A stretch of 64,000 nt of DNA from Martelella sp. AD-3 (GCF_001578105.1 NZ_CP014275.1:4365001-4429000), one strand, 5' to 3'; positions 24,948-34,070 are shown, counted from the stretch's first letter. Notes: generated by a model not told the origin, from the sequence alone. Program-made: numbers and translations.

Positions 24948-25589
24948 TCAGAACCTTGTCGTCAGAAGTTTCAGGCCGGCAAGCGTGAAGAGCGCGGCCA
25001 TCGTCCCCTCGATGGCGCGACGGGCCTTTCTGTAGCCGCGCACCACGAGGCCGGACGAAAACATCAGCGCCAGCGCGTTGAAGGTCAGAAAGCCGATGAT
25101 ATTGGCGCCGGCGATGAACAGGATGATCGTGCCGTGGTCTGCAGCCTTCGGCAGGCCGATGGAGACGAGCGAGACCCAGGCGAAGATCGCCTTCGGATTG
25201 GTAAGGTGGATATAGAGGCCGCGCCGGTAGAAGGCGCCGAGGCCGAGACGCCCGGCAATCTTCGGCGCCATGTCGGCGGCATCCGCGCGCATCGCGGCGC
25301 GAAAGCTCTTATAGGCCAGATAAAGCAGATAGCATCCGCCGATGATCTTCAGCGCCACCAACCCGTAGGCAAGCTTCGTCACCACGGCGGCCATGCCGGC
25401 GCCGGCCAGCACGGCCCAGAAGAAGGAGCCGGTCAGAACGCCGTTGGCAAGCGCCACAGCCTGCCGCCGGCCATGGCCCATCGCCGTGCCGGCAATGGCA
25501 AGCGTTGCCGGGCCGGGGCTGACGACGGCGATGAAATAGGCGGTCCAGGCAAGCGCCAGCGATCCCAGAAGCTGCGGCGTATCCATCAT
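24948..25589 (-). CDS. LysE-family translocator (amino-acid exporter)
   Basis: A 213-residue membrane protein with about six helices. The N-terminal signature AVVSPGPATLAIAGTAMGHG and GCYLLYLAYKSFRAAMRADA mark the LysE/RhtB superfamily, which exports amino acids or homoserine lactone-like compounds. It lies 9 bases downstream of a ProC-like reductase gene on the same strand and immediately upstream of the DUF1413 gene. Linking an amino-acid exporter with a proline-family reductase makes sense but is unproven. Confidence 0.88.
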   Translation of the reverse strand: MMDTPQLLGSLALAWTAYFIAVVSPGPATLAIAGTAMGHGRRQAVALANGVLTGSFFWAVLAGAGMAAVVTKLAYGLVALKIIGGCYLLYLAYKSFRAAMRADAADMAPKIAGRLGLGAFYRRGLYIHLTNPKAIFAWVSLVSIGLPKAADHGTIILFIAGANIIGFLTFNALALMFSSGLVVRGYRKARRAIEGTMAALFTLAGLKLLTTRF

Positions 25590-25598
25590 CCTGTCCTG

Positions 25599-26384
25599 TC
25601 AGTCGGAAGAAGGTTTCGCATTCTCGAACCGATCCCAGATGCCGTCAAGCGCCTTTGAAAACGCGGTATAGACGTTGTTGTCCTTCAGGTGTTTGAGCAC
25701 CTGTTCATTGGTGCCGCCGCGCGTCGCCGATTCCCGCGTCAGTTCGGAAAACGACATCTCCGGCGCGTTGCGGGCGGTTGCGGCAAGCGCGTAGAACACG
25801 GCGCCGGAAAAGGCCCGCGCCTTGTCGGCCGGCAGGTTTTTCGCCTGAAGCCAGTCGGCGATGGTCTCGTAATAGGCGAAGGCGCCGGCAAGCGAGGCGG
25901 TCGCCACGCACATCGCCTGGTATTCGTCATCGGTCTCGGCGGCAACCACGGTGCCGAGCGGCTCGAACATCGCAATCGCGTCCTCATCCGGCGGAAAGAC
26001 CGGTGTCGGCCCGCCGTGAAAGGCGACCGCCGGCAACGGGGTAACGAGCGTGATCCGCGTTGCCGGGGCGACGATCCGTGCAAGCCGCGCCTGGCTGAAG
26101 GTCGGCATGAAGCTGATGACGTGGTGGGACGGGCCAAACTTCAGCGTCTTGATGATCTCTTCGGCATCGCCCGGCCTCAGCGCCAGACAAACGCTTTCAG
26201 CGCCGTCAATCACATCCTGGTTGCTTGCCGCCACCGCCACATTCTCGAAGCGGTCGGCAAGCGTGGCCGCGATCTCCTCATTGCGCGGCGAAACAAGGAT
26301 GGTCGGCTTTTCGCCGTCGACCGTGCTCATGCCGGTCACCACGGCCTTGGTGATTTCGCCTGTTCCGATAAACCCGATTGTCAT
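25599..26384 (-). CDS. Pyrroline-5-carboxylate reductase family protein (ProC-like)
   Basis: A 261-residue NAD(P)-dependent reductase. A Rossmann N-terminus MTIGFIGTGEITKAVVTGM (GxGxxx) is followed by the helical ProC dimerization domain (about 155-255). The motif SELTRESATRGGTNEQVLKH corresponds to the ProC substrate loop (normally ..VTSPGGTT..), but is divergent, so the substrate may not be pyrroline-5-carboxylate. The ATG at 26384 follows AAGGAA; a longer upstream extension is not supported. It precedes lysE by 9 bases. Confidence 0.8.
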   Translation of the reverse strand: MTIGFIGTGEITKAVVTGMSTVDGEKPTILVSPRNEEIAATLADRFENVAVAASNQDVIDGAESVCLALRPGDAEEIIKTLKFGPSHHVISFMPTFSQARLARIVAPATRITLVTPLPAVAFHGGPTPVFPPDEDAIAMFEPLGTVVAAETDDEYQAMCVATASLAGAFAYYETIADWLQAKNLPADKARAFSGAVFYALAATARNAPEMSFSELTRESATRGGTNEQVLKHLKDNNVYTAFSKALDGIWDRFENAKPSSD

Positions 26385-26533
26385 GACATTCCTTCCTGAA
26401 TTTGCTGGCCCAGCATAGGAAGCCATGACCGGTTTGAAAACGGGGCGCGCCCAGAAAGGCGGATCCAGGGCGGCGCGCGGCGTTGCCGCCGGAGGAGAGT
26501 GACGCCGCCCTGAACCGGCGCCGCGCACCTGCG

Positions 26534-27436
26534 TCAGGCGGTCAGGTGCGCCGGCTCGGCAAGCCCGCGACGGCGGCAGGCAGCCGTCAGCGTGTTTGCC
26601 AGCAGGCAGGCGATCGTCATGGGGCCGACGCCGCCCGGCACCGGGGTCATCGCGCCGGCGACCGCACTTGCCGCGGCAAAATCCACATCGCCCGTCAGCC
26701 GCGTCTTGCCCGGTCCGCGCTCCGGTGCGTCGATCCGGTTGATGCCGACATCGATCACGCTCGCGCCGGGTTTTATCCAGTCGCCCTTTATCATCTCGGG
26801 CCTGCCGACGGCGGCGACCACGATATCGGCGCGGCTGACGACGGCCTTCAGGTCGCGCGTGCGCGAATGGGCGATTGTGACAGTGGCGTTGGCGGCAAGC
26901 AGCAATTGCGCCATCGGCTTGCCGACGATGTTGGAGCGGCCGACGACGACTGCCTCGAGGCCGGAAAGGTCGCCGTGTTCCGCCTGCAGCATCATCAGGC
27001 AGCCGAGCGGGGTACAGGGCACCATGGCCTTCTGCCCGGTCGCCAGAAGGCCGACATTCAGGATGTGAAACCCGTCAACATCCTTCGTCGGGTCGATCGC
27101 CGCCAGAACCTCGGCTTCCGCAATATGGGCGGGAAGCGGCAATTGCACGAGAATGCCGTCGACCGCATCGTCGGCGTTCAGCCGGGCGACCAGCGCCAGA
27201 AGGTCAGCGGCGGAAGTCTCTTCGGGCAGGCGGTGCTCGAAGGAATTCATGCCGGCCTCGACGGTCTGTCTGTGCTTGGCGCGGACATAGACTTCGGATG
27301 CCGGATCAGTGCCAACGAGAACCACGGCAAGGCCGGGCGTCACGCCATGCTGCGCCTTGAGGCGCGAAACATGGCAGGCCACCGCGCCGCGAAGCCTGGC
27401 CGCAAAGGCCTTTCCGTCAATGATCCGTGCCGTCAT
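26534..27436 (-). CDS. folD: Methylenetetrahydrofolate dehydrogenase / cyclohydrolase
   Basis: A 300-residue FolD that interconverts 5,10-methylene-THF, methenyl-THF and 10-formyl-THF. The catalytic lysine lies in [16 protein letters not shown], and the NADP site is [31 protein letters not shown] near the C-terminus is conserved. It is the last gene of the hydrolase-ligA-ligB-yciI-folD transcription unit, 42 bases after the YciI-like gene. This suggests the copy serves C1 units released from aromatic methoxyl groups, linking MetF and PurU encoded nearby. Whether a second housekeeping folD exists elsewhere is unknown. Confidence 0.95.
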   Translation of the reverse strand: MTARIIDGKAFAARLRGAVACHVSRLKAQHGVTPGLAVVLVGTDPASEVYVRAKHRQTVEAGMNSFEHRLPEETSAADLLALVARLNADDAVDGILVQLPLPAHIAEAEVLAAIDPTKDVDGFHILNVGLLATGQKAMVPCTPLGCLMMLQAEHGDLSGLEAVVVGRSNIVGKPMAQLLLAANATVTIAHSRTRDLKAVVSRADIVVAAVGRPEMIKGDWIKPGASVIDVGINRIDAPERGPGKTRLTGDVDFAAASAVAGAMTPVPGGVGPMTIACLLANTLTAACRRRGLAEPAHLTA

Positions 27437-27478
27437 CCTCTGCTCCCGTCAATCACAGGCATTTCCCATCCCGCCGGC

Positions 27479-27811
27479 TCAGTCGGCCGGCAGGCGCGGG
27501 CTCATCGGCTCGCTGATCCGCCCGGCCTGGAACGTATCGGGCAGGGGCGTCAGTTCGATGGTCGCGACGATGCCCGCCCTGCGAAAGGGGTCGCCTTCGG
27601 CAAAGTCCTCGGCATCGGCGCGGCTTTTTGCCTCCAATATGCCGAAATTGCCGCAGGAGCGGCTCTCGTCATCGACAAGCGCCGAGCCGATCAGCACCGA
27701 AACAAGGCCGTTGCCGCCCGAGGAGACCCATGCGCGGTGCTCGGGGCGGATCTGCTCGCGCAGTTCATGGACGTCCGGATTGTTCAGGCAGCGCATCAGG
27801 AAAAACGCCAT
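27479..27811 (-). CDS. YciI-like protein
   Basis: A 110-residue alpha-beta ferredoxin-fold protein of the YciI family (MAFFLMRCLNNPDVHELREQ, then GILEAKSRADAEDFAEGDPF and VATIELTPLP). YciI relatives include muconolactone isomerase-like enzymes. The ATG at 27811 shares a base with the ligB stop (TGATG), so it is coupled to ligB. An isomerase or helper role in the ring-cleavage pathway is inferred from position only. Confidence 0.75.
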   Translation of the reverse strand: MAFFLMRCLNNPDVHELREQIRPEHRAWVSSGGNGLVSVLIGSALVDDESRSCGNFGILEAKSRADAEDFAEGDPFRRAGIVATIELTPLPDTFQAGRISEPMSPRLPAD

Positions 27812-28650
27812 CACGCATTCTCCAGCACAACCATGCCGGCGCCGGTGAGCGAGGCGGGCGCGTAATAATGCCTGTGCTTCATCTCCACATGCGGGTTCAT
27901 CGCCGCCCGCATCACCAGCCACATGATCAGTTCCGCGCCTTCCGAGCCGAACTGGTCGACATAGTCCTCGCGGCTCATGTTCCGGTATTTCTCGTAGTCA
28001 TTGGCGATGCCGTCAAGCCAGGCCTCGTCGGCCTCGCGGTTGATGAAGCCGGCGCGGCTGCCCTGAAGCTGGTGCGAAAGCCCGCCCGTGCCCATGATCA
28101 CCACGCGCTCATCGCCGGGGAAGCTCTCGATCGCCTTGCGCAGCACCTTGCCCATTTCCCAGCAACGCTGCGGGGTGGGGATCGGATACTGGATGGTGTT
28201 GACCCAGATCGGCACCACCTTGACCGGCCAGTGTTCGGGACGGCCGAAGAACAGTTCCAGCGGCACCTGAAGGCCGTGATCAACCTCGATCTCGCGGCAG
28301 ACCAGCGGGTCGAAATGGTTTTCCACCATGGTGTCGACGATATGCCAGGAGAGATCGGCGGCGCCCTCGAAATCGGGCACGGCGCGCGGGCCCCAGCCCT
28401 CGTCCACCGGCTTGTAGCTGTCGGCGACGCCGATGGCGAAGGTCGGCACGCGGTCGAGGAAGAATGTGTTGCCGTGGTCGTTGAAGATCACGACCGCGAC
28501 ATCGGGCTTCTTCTCCGCCATCCACTGCTTGCCCGGAATATAGCCGTCGAAAAACGGCTTCCAGTCGGGCGTGTCGGCAAGCCCCTTGTCGAGCGCCACG
28601 CCGATCGAGGGTACGTGGCTGGTGCCGACGCCGCCAATGATTTCGGCCAT
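27811..28650 (-). CDS. ligB: Class III extradiol dioxygenase beta subunit (LigB-type)
   Basis: The 279-residue catalytic subunit of a protocatechuate 4,5-dioxygenase/gallate dioxygenase type enzyme. The iron ligands are in GTSHVPSIG (His12) and FNDHGNTFF (His about 59); the later acidic ligand lies near EGAELIMWLV. GTGGLSHQLQG carries the conserved catalytic histidine. It makes an active enzyme with LigA, encoded at a TAATG junction. The ring product is CHMS from protocatechuate or 4-oxalomesaconate from gallate. Because GalB, GalC and GalD but no LigC or LigI are in the window, gallate or 3-O-methylgallate is the favoured substrate. Confidence 0.92.
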   Translation of the reverse strand: MAEIIGGVGTSHVPSIGVALDKGLADTPDWKPFFDGYIPGKQWMAEKKPDVAVVIFNDHGNTFFLDRVPTFAIGVADSYKPVDEGWGPRAVPDFEGAADLSWHIVDTMVENHFDPLVCREIEVDHGLQVPLELFFGRPEHWPVKVVPIWVNTIQYPIPTPQRCWEMGKVLRKAIESFPGDERVVIMGTGGLSHQLQGSRAGFINREADEAWLDGIANDYEKYRNMSREDYVDQFGSEGAELIMWLVMRAAMNPHVEMKHRHYYAPASLTGAGMVVLENA

Positions 28651-28991
28651 TACATCTTCCCCAGTCTTGTCTTGAGAAATTCTTCCTGGTTCATGCCGGC
28701 CTGCGCCGCGCCGATCTCGGCCATGCTGGCCGGGTCGACCGCCGCGATCTTCAGGATGAAGAAGAGATTGCCGCCAAGGGCCACCATCCTGTGCCAGTCG
28801 CGGCGCATCACCGCCTGTTTCTCCGCCTCGCCCAGGCCGAAACTGTCGAGAAAGGCTTCCTCGTCGGCCTTGAAGGCGGCGCGGTTTTCCGGCTTGCCGA
28901 GCGACATCGCCATCTTGTTCATCCGGTAGCCGTTTTTCGAACGCTCTCGCTCGAAGAGGGGCGTTTCGGGGATTTCGAGCACGTCAGACAT
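28650..28991 (-). CDS. ligA: Class III extradiol dioxygenase alpha subunit (LigA-type)
   Basis: The 113-residue small helical subunit that caps the LigB active site in protocatechuate 4,5-dioxygenase. LigA-domain motifs are RAAFKADEEAFLDSFGLGEA and VMRRDWHRMVALGGNLFFIL. The ATG at 28991 has a strong AAGGAGG upstream and overlaps the alpha/beta hydrolase stop by 8 bases. The LigA stop (TAATG) overlaps the LigB start by one base. Stoichiometric translation of the two subunits is therefore enforced. Confidence 0.92.
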   Translation of the reverse strand: MSDVLEIPETPLFERERSKNGYRMNKMAMSLGKPENRAAFKADEEAFLDSFGLGEAEKQAVMRRDWHRMVALGGNLFFILKIAAVDPASMAEIGAAQAGMNQEEFLKTRLGKM

Positions 28992-29694
28992 TGAGCACCT
29001 CCTTGTGCCGATCAAGCCAGCCGGTGATGGCGGCAACCGTTTCCTCCGGGCGCTCGACGGGCATGAAATGCCCGGCGCCGTCGATGACGAGAACCTCGGC
29101 ATCCGCGAGCGTGTCGGCGATTTCGCGATGCTGCTTTTCCGGCGACCAGCTGTCCTGCGCGCCGGTGATGAGCAGCACGGGACAGGTGATGGCGGGGATG
29201 TATTCCATTGCGTTCGGGCGCTCCATCAGCGCGCGGATCTGGCGGGCGTGAACGTCGGGCCCGGCCTTGACCACCATATCCGTCAGGTCGTCGACGAGCG
29301 CGGCGTCCGGCGTTGTCCCCTGCGCGAGCATCGGCGGCAGCCATTCGGCGGCGAGCGCCATCATGTCCTCGTAGCCGCGGGCGATCTTGGCAAGGCGCTT
29401 CGGGGCCTCGTCCGCGCGCGCGCCGTCATGTCCGGTATTGGCCAGCACCAGGCCTCTGATGCGCTCCGGCGCCTGGCGGGCCATGTCCATCGCCACGCGC
29501 CCGCCCATGGAGTGGCCGACCGGGATGAGCGGGCCCTCGGTCTCGCTGAGAAGCGTTGCCGCCATCGCCTCGATGGTCGGCTGGCGGGTGACATCGGCAT
29601 CGGCCGCGGCGAGCCATGCAGGCGCAGCGCTGGAGACAGCGCGCCACACGCGGGCGTCCGATACCAGTCCGGGAATGAGAAGCAATGTGGTCAT
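28984..29694 (-). CDS. Alpha/beta-fold hydrolase
   Basis: A 236-residue hydrolase. The nucleophile elbow is GHSMGG (Ser about 84), and the catalytic His lies in DGAGHFMPVERP with Asp in LITGAQDSWSPE. It is the first gene of the ligAB operon and starts at the ATG at 29694 after GGGAGGG. Two perfect TGTATACA boxes and a near-match lie in the 330-base gap to the divergent GntR gene. It may hydrolyse an aromatic ester before ring cleavage or a lactone after it; both are inference. Confidence 0.88.
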   Translation of the reverse strand: MTTLLLIPGLVSDARVWRAVSSAAPAWLAAADADVTRQPTIEAMAATLLSETEGPLIPVGHSMGGRVAMDMARQAPERIRGLVLANTGHDGARADEAPKRLAKIARGYEDMMALAAEWLPPMLAQGTTPDAALVDDLTDMVVKAGPDVHARQIRALMERPNAMEYIPAITCPVLLITGAQDSWSPEKQHREIADTLADAEVLVIDGAGHFMPVERPEETVAAITGWLDRHKEVLNV

Positions 29695-29777
29695 GACCGG
29701 CCCTCCCACGCCGCCGTGAATACATTGATGGGGAAATTAGTCGATATTTATGGCAATATCAACAGAAATGCTACAAA

Positions 29778-29787
29778 ATGTATACAT
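29778..29787. promoter_or_regulatory. TGTATACA operator in the ligAB/gntR divergent promoter
   Basis: A perfect ATGTATACAT palindrome. A near-copy, TGAATACA, sits at 29717-29724, close to the hydrolase start. The same box recurs before ligM (30857) and metF (36762). GntR/FadR-type repressors bind 8-10 base palindromes of this kind, so the adjacent GntR gene is the obvious binder. Confidence 0.75.
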
Positions 29788-29865
29788 AAATGCCGATGGA
29801 CGCATTGTGGTGCGGGATTTCCTTCGGAGCGTGAGGCCGGAACGGGCTTGCCCCGAATTTCACTG

Positions 29866-29873
29866 TGTATACA
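29866..29873. promoter_or_regulatory. Second TGTATACA operator upstream of gntR
   Basis: GTGTATACATT contains the palindrome TGTATACA. Its centre is 87 bases from the centre of the 29778 box, and it lies 152 bases before the gntR ATG, consistent with autoregulation. Confidence 0.7.
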
Positions 29874-29875
29874 TT

Positions 29876-29990
29876 AGAGCACGACCAGGAAAAGTGGAGA
29901 CCGGTTTTCCGTCCGGACGCGGCGAAAAACAAAAGGCTGGAGCATGTTCGCGATTCAAGCAAATGCGAGCATGCTCTAAGAGCGTTCCAA
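29876..29990. repeat. RIME-like intergenic element
   Basis: The stretch starts GAGCACGACCAGGAAAAGTG and ends near GAGCATGCTCTAAGAGCG, containing CCGGTTTTCCGTCCGGACGC. This GAGCA...GGAAAAGTG...ACCGGTTTTCC design is the familiar rhizobial intergenic mosaic element type. Complementary ends suggest a cruciform or RNA hairpin in the gntR leader. Confidence 0.6.
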
Positions 29991-30024
29991 CCTCTTTGGA
30001 TGAATATTATGCGGGGAGACGACG

Positions 30025-30780
30025 ATGGACAGGCAGGCAGCTGCAAAAACCCACACGATGCGGGCGCTGGTGGAACTGCGTAAACGCATTCTCGACGGCG
30101 CCATTCCGGGCGGAACGCGCCTGTTCGAGGTGGCGCTTGCCGATGACCTTCAGATTTCGCGCACGCCCGTTCGCGAGGCGATGTCGCGGCTGGCGGAGGA
30201 GGGGCTTCTGGAGCGCGCCCGCAGCGGCGGCTTCCTTGTGCGCAGCTTCGCCTATGCCGATGTGCTGGACACGATCGAGCTGCGCGGCGTTCTGGAGGGC
30301 ACGGCGGCGCGGATGGCCGCCGAGCGCGGCGCGAGCGAGAAGGCGCTGAAGGAGATCTCCGCCATTGTCCGGGCGCTTGACGGCTGCGTCGGCGTCTTGC
30401 CGGACGATGTCGATTTCGAAACCTATTCGGAATTGAACGGCGAGTTCCACGACGCGCTGGCCACCCTGCCGCGCTCAGCCACGCTGGAGCGCGAACTGGC
30501 CCGCGCCAAGCGGCTGCCGTTCGCTTCGCCCTCCGCCTTCCTGCCCGACAGGAGCAAGCTTTCCGATTTCCGCCGTTCGCTGCAGGTGGCGCAGGAGCAG
30601 CATCGCGAAATCGTCACCGCGATCGCCCAGCGCCAGGGTGCGCGGGCGGAAGCGCTGGCCCGCGAACATGCCTGTGCCGCGCGGCGGAACCTTGAATACA
30701 TCTTCTCCAAGGACCGCAACCTCGTCAGCACAGTGCCCGGCCTCGCTCTCGTGGCGCCGGACGAGCCGATCCTGCGCTGA
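30025..30780 (+). CDS. GntR-family (FadR/FCD) transcriptional regulator
   Basis: A 251-residue regulator. The N-terminal winged HTH is at about 10-75 (GTRLFEVALADDLQISRTPV then REAMSRLAEEGLL). The C-terminal FCD ligand-binding domain (about 90-230) has the expected histidines in NGEFHDAL, QEQHREIV and AREHACAA, which bind a metal and a carboxylate. The start ATG follows GGGGAGA. It is divergent from the ligAB operon and upstream of ligM, with TGTATACA palindromes at both. It is the probable master regulator of the aromatic genes. A vanillate, syringate or gallate-type ligand is inference. Confidence 0.92.
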   Translation: MDRQAAAKTHTMRALVELRKRILDGAIPGGTRLFEVALADDLQISRTPVREAMSRLAEEGLLERARSGGFLVRSFAYADVLDTIELRGVLEGTAARMAAERGASEKALKEISAIVRALDGCVGVLPDDVDFETYSELNGEFHDALATLPRSATLERELARAKRLPFASPSAFLPDRSKLSDFRRSLQVAQEQHREIVTAIAQRQGARAEALAREHACAARRNLEYIFSKDRNLVSTVPGLALVAPDEPILR

Positions 30781-30856
30781 TACCGCCGCCGGTTGCCGGA
30801 AATCTGCAGGCGGAGAGATATTTCCGCTTGCATTCTTTGAGGCGACTTGCAAATGT

Positions 30857-30866
30857 ATGTATACAT
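30857..30866. promoter_or_regulatory. TGTATACA operator upstream of ligM
   Basis: A perfect ATGTATACAT palindrome located 28 bases before the ligM GTG start, a position that would block RNA polymerase or ribosome access. A repeat of the half site (AATGTATG) lies just upstream. Confidence 0.75.
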
Positions 30867-30893
30867 TCGTGATGCTTTGGGAGGAGTTGAAAA

Positions 30894-32306
30894 GTGGCAG
30901 GTCAAAGCCTATCGTCCGTGATGCAGGGGTTCTCAAATCCCGTCGAGCTTTTGAGGAATTCGCGTTCGGGAATCTATGTATACCCTGTCGTCGCGCCTGA
31001 ATTTTCCAACTGGCGCAGCGAACAGATGGCGTGGCGCCATACCGCCGTGCTGTTCGACCAGACCCACCACATGGACGAACTGATCGTCGAGGGGCCGGAT
31101 GCCGCGGCGTTTCTCGCCCATGTCGGCATCAATGCCTTCGGCAATTTCGATCTCAACCGCGCCAAGCATTTCGTGCCGGTCACGCCGGCGGGCCATGTCG
31201 TCGGCGACATGATCATCTTCCGCGAGCGCGAGGACAAGTTCGTACTCGTCGGTCGCCAGCCGACGGCCAACTGGACCAAGTTCCAGGCCGCCATCGGCAA
31301 GTGGAACGTCCGGCTCGTCCATGACCCCCGCTCGGATTCCCGCCCCGAGGGCGAGCGCGTGCTGCGCACCCATTATCGTTTCCAGATCCAGGGTCCGGAC
31401 GCGAACAAGATTCTCGATGCGATCAATGGCGGCCCGGTTCCCGAGATCAAGTTCTTCCATGTCGACTGGATCAATGTCGGCTCGAAACGGGTTCAGGCGC
31501 TGCGCCACGGCATGGCCGGCGCGCCGGGTCTGGAAATCTGGGGTCCCTATGCCGACAAGGCCTATGTCCTGTCGACCATCCTTGAGGCTGCGGCCAAGAC
31601 CGGCGTAGACCTGCGCCGCGTCGGTTCGCGCGCCTATTCCACCAACACGCTGGAATCCGGCTGGATTCCCTCGCCGCTGCCGGGCATCTATTCCGGCGAC
31701 GGGATGATGGCCGACTATCGCGACTGGCTGGGCGCCGATGCCTATGAGGCGGTCGGCTCCATCGGCGGATCCTTCGTCTCCGACAATGTCGAGGACTACT
31801 ACACCAACCCGTTCGAGCTCGGCTACGGCTTCTATATCGGCTGGAAGAAGGATGACTTCATCGGCAAGGATGCGCTCGCCAGGCTCAAGGATGCGCCGAC
31901 CAACCGCAAGAAGGTGACCTTCGAGTGGAACCCGGAAGATGTCCTGAAGGTCATCGCCTCGAATTTCGAGGAAGGCACGCCCTACAAGTGGATCGACTTC
32001 CCGCAGCCCAATTATGCGTCCTCGACCGCCGACATGGTCATGAACGGCGACACGATGGTCGGCATGTCGATGTTCAACGGCTATTCCTACAATGAGCGAC
32101 GGGTTCTGTCGCTCGGCGTCGTCAGCCAGGACGTCAATGTCGGCGACGTGCTGACGCTGAAATGGGGCGAGCCGGAAGCCACGCAGAAGACCTCGGTCGA
32201 GCCGCATCGTCAGGCCGAGATTCGCGTGCGCGTTTCGCCGACGCCCTATGCCGCCGAGGCCCGCGAAAACTACGCCGACAGCTGGCGCACCAAGGCGAGC
32301 CGCTGA
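30894..32306 (+). CDS. ligM: THF-dependent aromatic O-demethylase (LigM/DesA family)
   Basis: A 470-residue GcvT-like aminomethyltransferase-fold enzyme, the length of LigM and DesA of Sphingobium SYK-6. These enzymes move the methyl group of vanillate, 3-O-methylgallate (LigM) or syringate (DesA) to tetrahydrofolate, giving 5-methyl-THF. The N-terminal domain runs from residue 1 to about 300 (TAVLFDQTHHMDELIVEGPD, HFVPVTPAGHVVGDMIIF), with a C-terminal barrel from about 345. The start is GTG at 30894, supported by GGGAGGAG. A TGTATACA operator precedes it and a related TGTATACC lies inside (30976). LigM versus DesA specificity cannot be fixed here. Confidence 0.9.
   Translation: MAGQSLSSVMQGFSNPVELLRNSRSGIYVYPVVAPEFSNWRSEQMAWRHTAVLFDQTHHMDELIVEGPDAAAFLAHVGINAFGNFDLNRAKHFVPVTPAGHVVGDMIIFREREDKFVLVGRQPTANWTKFQAAIGKWNVRLVHDPRSDSRPEGERVLRTHYRFQIQGPDANKILDAINGGPVPEIKFFHVDWINVGSKRVQALRHGMAGAPGLEIWGPYADKAYVLSTILEAAAKTGVDLRRVGSRAYSTNTLESGWIPSPLPGIYSGDGMMADYRDWLGADAYEAVGSIGGSFVSDNVEDYYTNPFELGYGFYIGWKKDDFIGKDALARLKDAPTNRKKVTFEWNPEDVLKVIASNFEEGTPYKWIDFPQPNYASSTADMVMNGDTMVGMSMFNGYSYNERRVLSLGVVSQDVNVGDVLTLKWGEPEATQKTSVEPHRQAEIRVRVSPTPYAAEARENYADSWRTKASR
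30976..30984. promoter_or_regulatory. Internal TGTATACC box in ligM
   Basis: ATGTATACC, one mismatch from the operator consensus, lies about 85 bases inside ligM, centred about 119 bases from the promoter box. Because it is inside coding sequence it could be chance. A metF counterpart makes a looping operator worth testing. Confidence 0.4.
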
Positions 32307-32566
32307 TCGCCTTTCTTGTGACAATCGGCGCCGCCTTCGACTGGGGCGGTTGCCAGCCGCCGCCGGCGGAGAGAACGGACGTTTGCCGGAGATACGGGAC
32401 AGGTCGAGGAGGGCCTGTCGGGATGCTCTGCCGGCGCCATGATCGATGCATTGTCGCGGAAAGTCCGGTATTCTTCGCCGGGGTCCCGCGAATATGAGTT
32501 CAGGAGCGTGGCCGCAGGCAGGCGGGCGCGCAAGATTTCAAGTCATGAAACCTGGGGAGGAGAATC

Positions 32567-33553
32567 ATGATCTACAGGTCACTGCGCACTCTTGCCGTAT
32601 CCGCCGCGCTTTTCGCCGGCGTCACTGCGGCATCTTCGGCGGAAGAACTGTCTTTCGCCCATTTCGTTCCGCCGCAGCACACGTTGACCGGTTCGGTCAT
32701 CGAACCGCTGCAGGAAGGCATCGCCAACGAGGTCGGCGATGATCTCACCATCCGCGTCTATCCGGGCGGCGAACTCGGAAAGGGACCGCTGGAACAGTAT
32801 GTCCGCGTGCTTCAGGGCGTTGCCGATATCGTCTGGGGCCTGCCGGGCTACACCTCGTCGCAGTTCCCCAAAACCATGATCGCCGAAATGCCGGGCGTGA
32901 TCGCGCTGGGCGAGCCCGGCTATCCGGCAATCTGGCGCTCCATGGACATGATCAGGGACGAGTTCCCGGGCACGAAGCCCCTGGCGTTGTGGACCTCGGA
33001 GCCCAACATCTTCATCATGAAGGACAAGGACATTCGCACGCCCGATGACCTGAAGGGCCTGAAGATCCGCGCCGCCGGCTCGACCACGGCCGCCGTTCTC
33101 GAAGCGCTCGGCGCGACCCCGGTGCAGATGCCGGCGGGAGAGCTGTACAACGCCCTGCAGACCGGGCTGATCGACGGCGTCGTCACCGGAGCGTCCGCCG
33201 TCACCGACTTCAAGCTTTCCGAGGTCGCCGACAGCTATACGATCGGCGCGCCGATCGGCCGCCTCACCTTCTACGTGGTCATGAGCCAGGCGCGCTATGA
33301 CGGGCTCTCCGACGAGCAGAAGGCGGCGATCGACAAATATGCCGGCGAGTATCTTTCCGAGAGCGCGGAAACCGCCTGGAACCGGGTTGCCGAAGAGACC
33401 ATCGCCGGGCTTGAAGCCGATCCGGACAAGACCGTGATCACGCTCGACGCCGACCAGGCGGCAGCCTTCGGTGCGCTCACCATTCCGGTGACCGAGGAGA
33501 TCGTTTCCGAGCTTGGCGCCGAAGACGTTCTCGCCTCGATGCGCGGTGAATAG
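32567..33553 (+). CDS. dctP: TRAP transporter substrate-binding protein (DctP)
   Basis: A 328-residue periplasmic receptor. A Sec signal peptide is clear (residues 1-25, MIYRSLRTLAVSAALFAGVT then ASSAE). The DctP fold includes the conserved carboxylate-anchoring Arg in DLKGLKIRAAGS (about 165) and ALQTGLIDGVVTGASAVTDF. The start ATG at 32567 follows GGGGAGGAG. It is the first gene of a three-gene TRAP system located after ligM, so the ligand is likely an aromatic or organic acid. Confidence 0.93.
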   Translation: MIYRSLRTLAVSAALFAGVTAASSAEELSFAHFVPPQHTLTGSVIEPLQEGIANEVGDDLTIRVYPGGELGKGPLEQYVRVLQGVADIVWGLPGYTSSQFPKTMIAEMPGVIALGEPGYPAIWRSMDMIRDEFPGTKPLALWTSEPNIFIMKDKDIRTPDDLKGLKIRAAGSTTAAVLEALGATPVQMPAGELYNALQTGLIDGVVTGASAVTDFKLSEVADSYTIGAPIGRLTFYVVMSQARYDGLSDEQKAAIDKYAGEYLSESAETAWNRVAEETIAGLEADPDKTVITLDADQAAAFGALTIPVTEEIVSELGAEDVLASMRGE

Positions 33554-33557
33554 GACC

Positions 33558-34070
33558 ATGCTTGTCACGCTCCGCAAGGCGGCGAACGGGTTGATCTCGC
33601 TCTCCGCCTTTGCAGGCACGCTCGGGCTGATCTTCGTGACGCTGGTCGTGCTCGCGGACGTGATCGGAAGGGCATGGGGCGCGCCGCTGCGCGGCGCGCA
33701 GGACTTCTACCAGATGGGCATGGTGATCATCGTCTTCGGCGGCATGGCGCTTTGCGACAAGCTCGGCGGTCATGTCGCGGTCGATGTCTTCGAGGATCAT
33801 TTTCCCGATGCTCTCAACCACTGGCTCAATATCTTCGCCGCGCTTCTCGGCGCGGTGATCTTCGCCGGCATTGCCTACACCGTCTATGATTCCGCGAAAC
33901 TGTCGCAGATGCTCAAGCTTGCCACCAATATCGTGCGCATGCCCAAATGGTATTTCCAGTGGGCGCTGTCGATCATGGCGCTGATCACCGCCTTCGGCAT
34001 GGGGCTTCGCGCCGTTGAACTTGTGCTGACCGGCCCTGCCGGCCGCGCCGAGCGGGAGATCGGGAAATGA
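33558..34070 (+). CDS. dctQ: TRAP transporter small permease (DctQ)
   Basis: A 170-residue protein with four membrane helices (about 10-35, 55-75, 85-110, 130-150), including GAQDFYQMGMVIIVFGGMAL and GHVAVDVFEDHFPDALNHWL. The ATG at 33558 follows AGGA, five bases after the dctP stop. The stop overlaps the dctM ATG by 4 bases (ATGA). The DctQM complex couples uptake to a sodium or proton gradient. Confidence 0.92.
   Translation: MLVTLRKAANGLISLSAFAGTLGLIFVTLVVLADVIGRAWGAPLRGAQDFYQMGMVIIVFGGMALCDKLGGHVAVDVFEDHFPDALNHWLNIFAALLGAVIFAGIAYTVYDSAKLSQMLKLATNIVRMPKWYFQWALSIMALITAFGMGLRAVELVLTGPAGRAEREIGK

Noticed and set aside
30933..32324. Open frame opposite ligM
   Set aside because: It has low-complexity antisense composition and no start signal. 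LigM is complete on the other strand.
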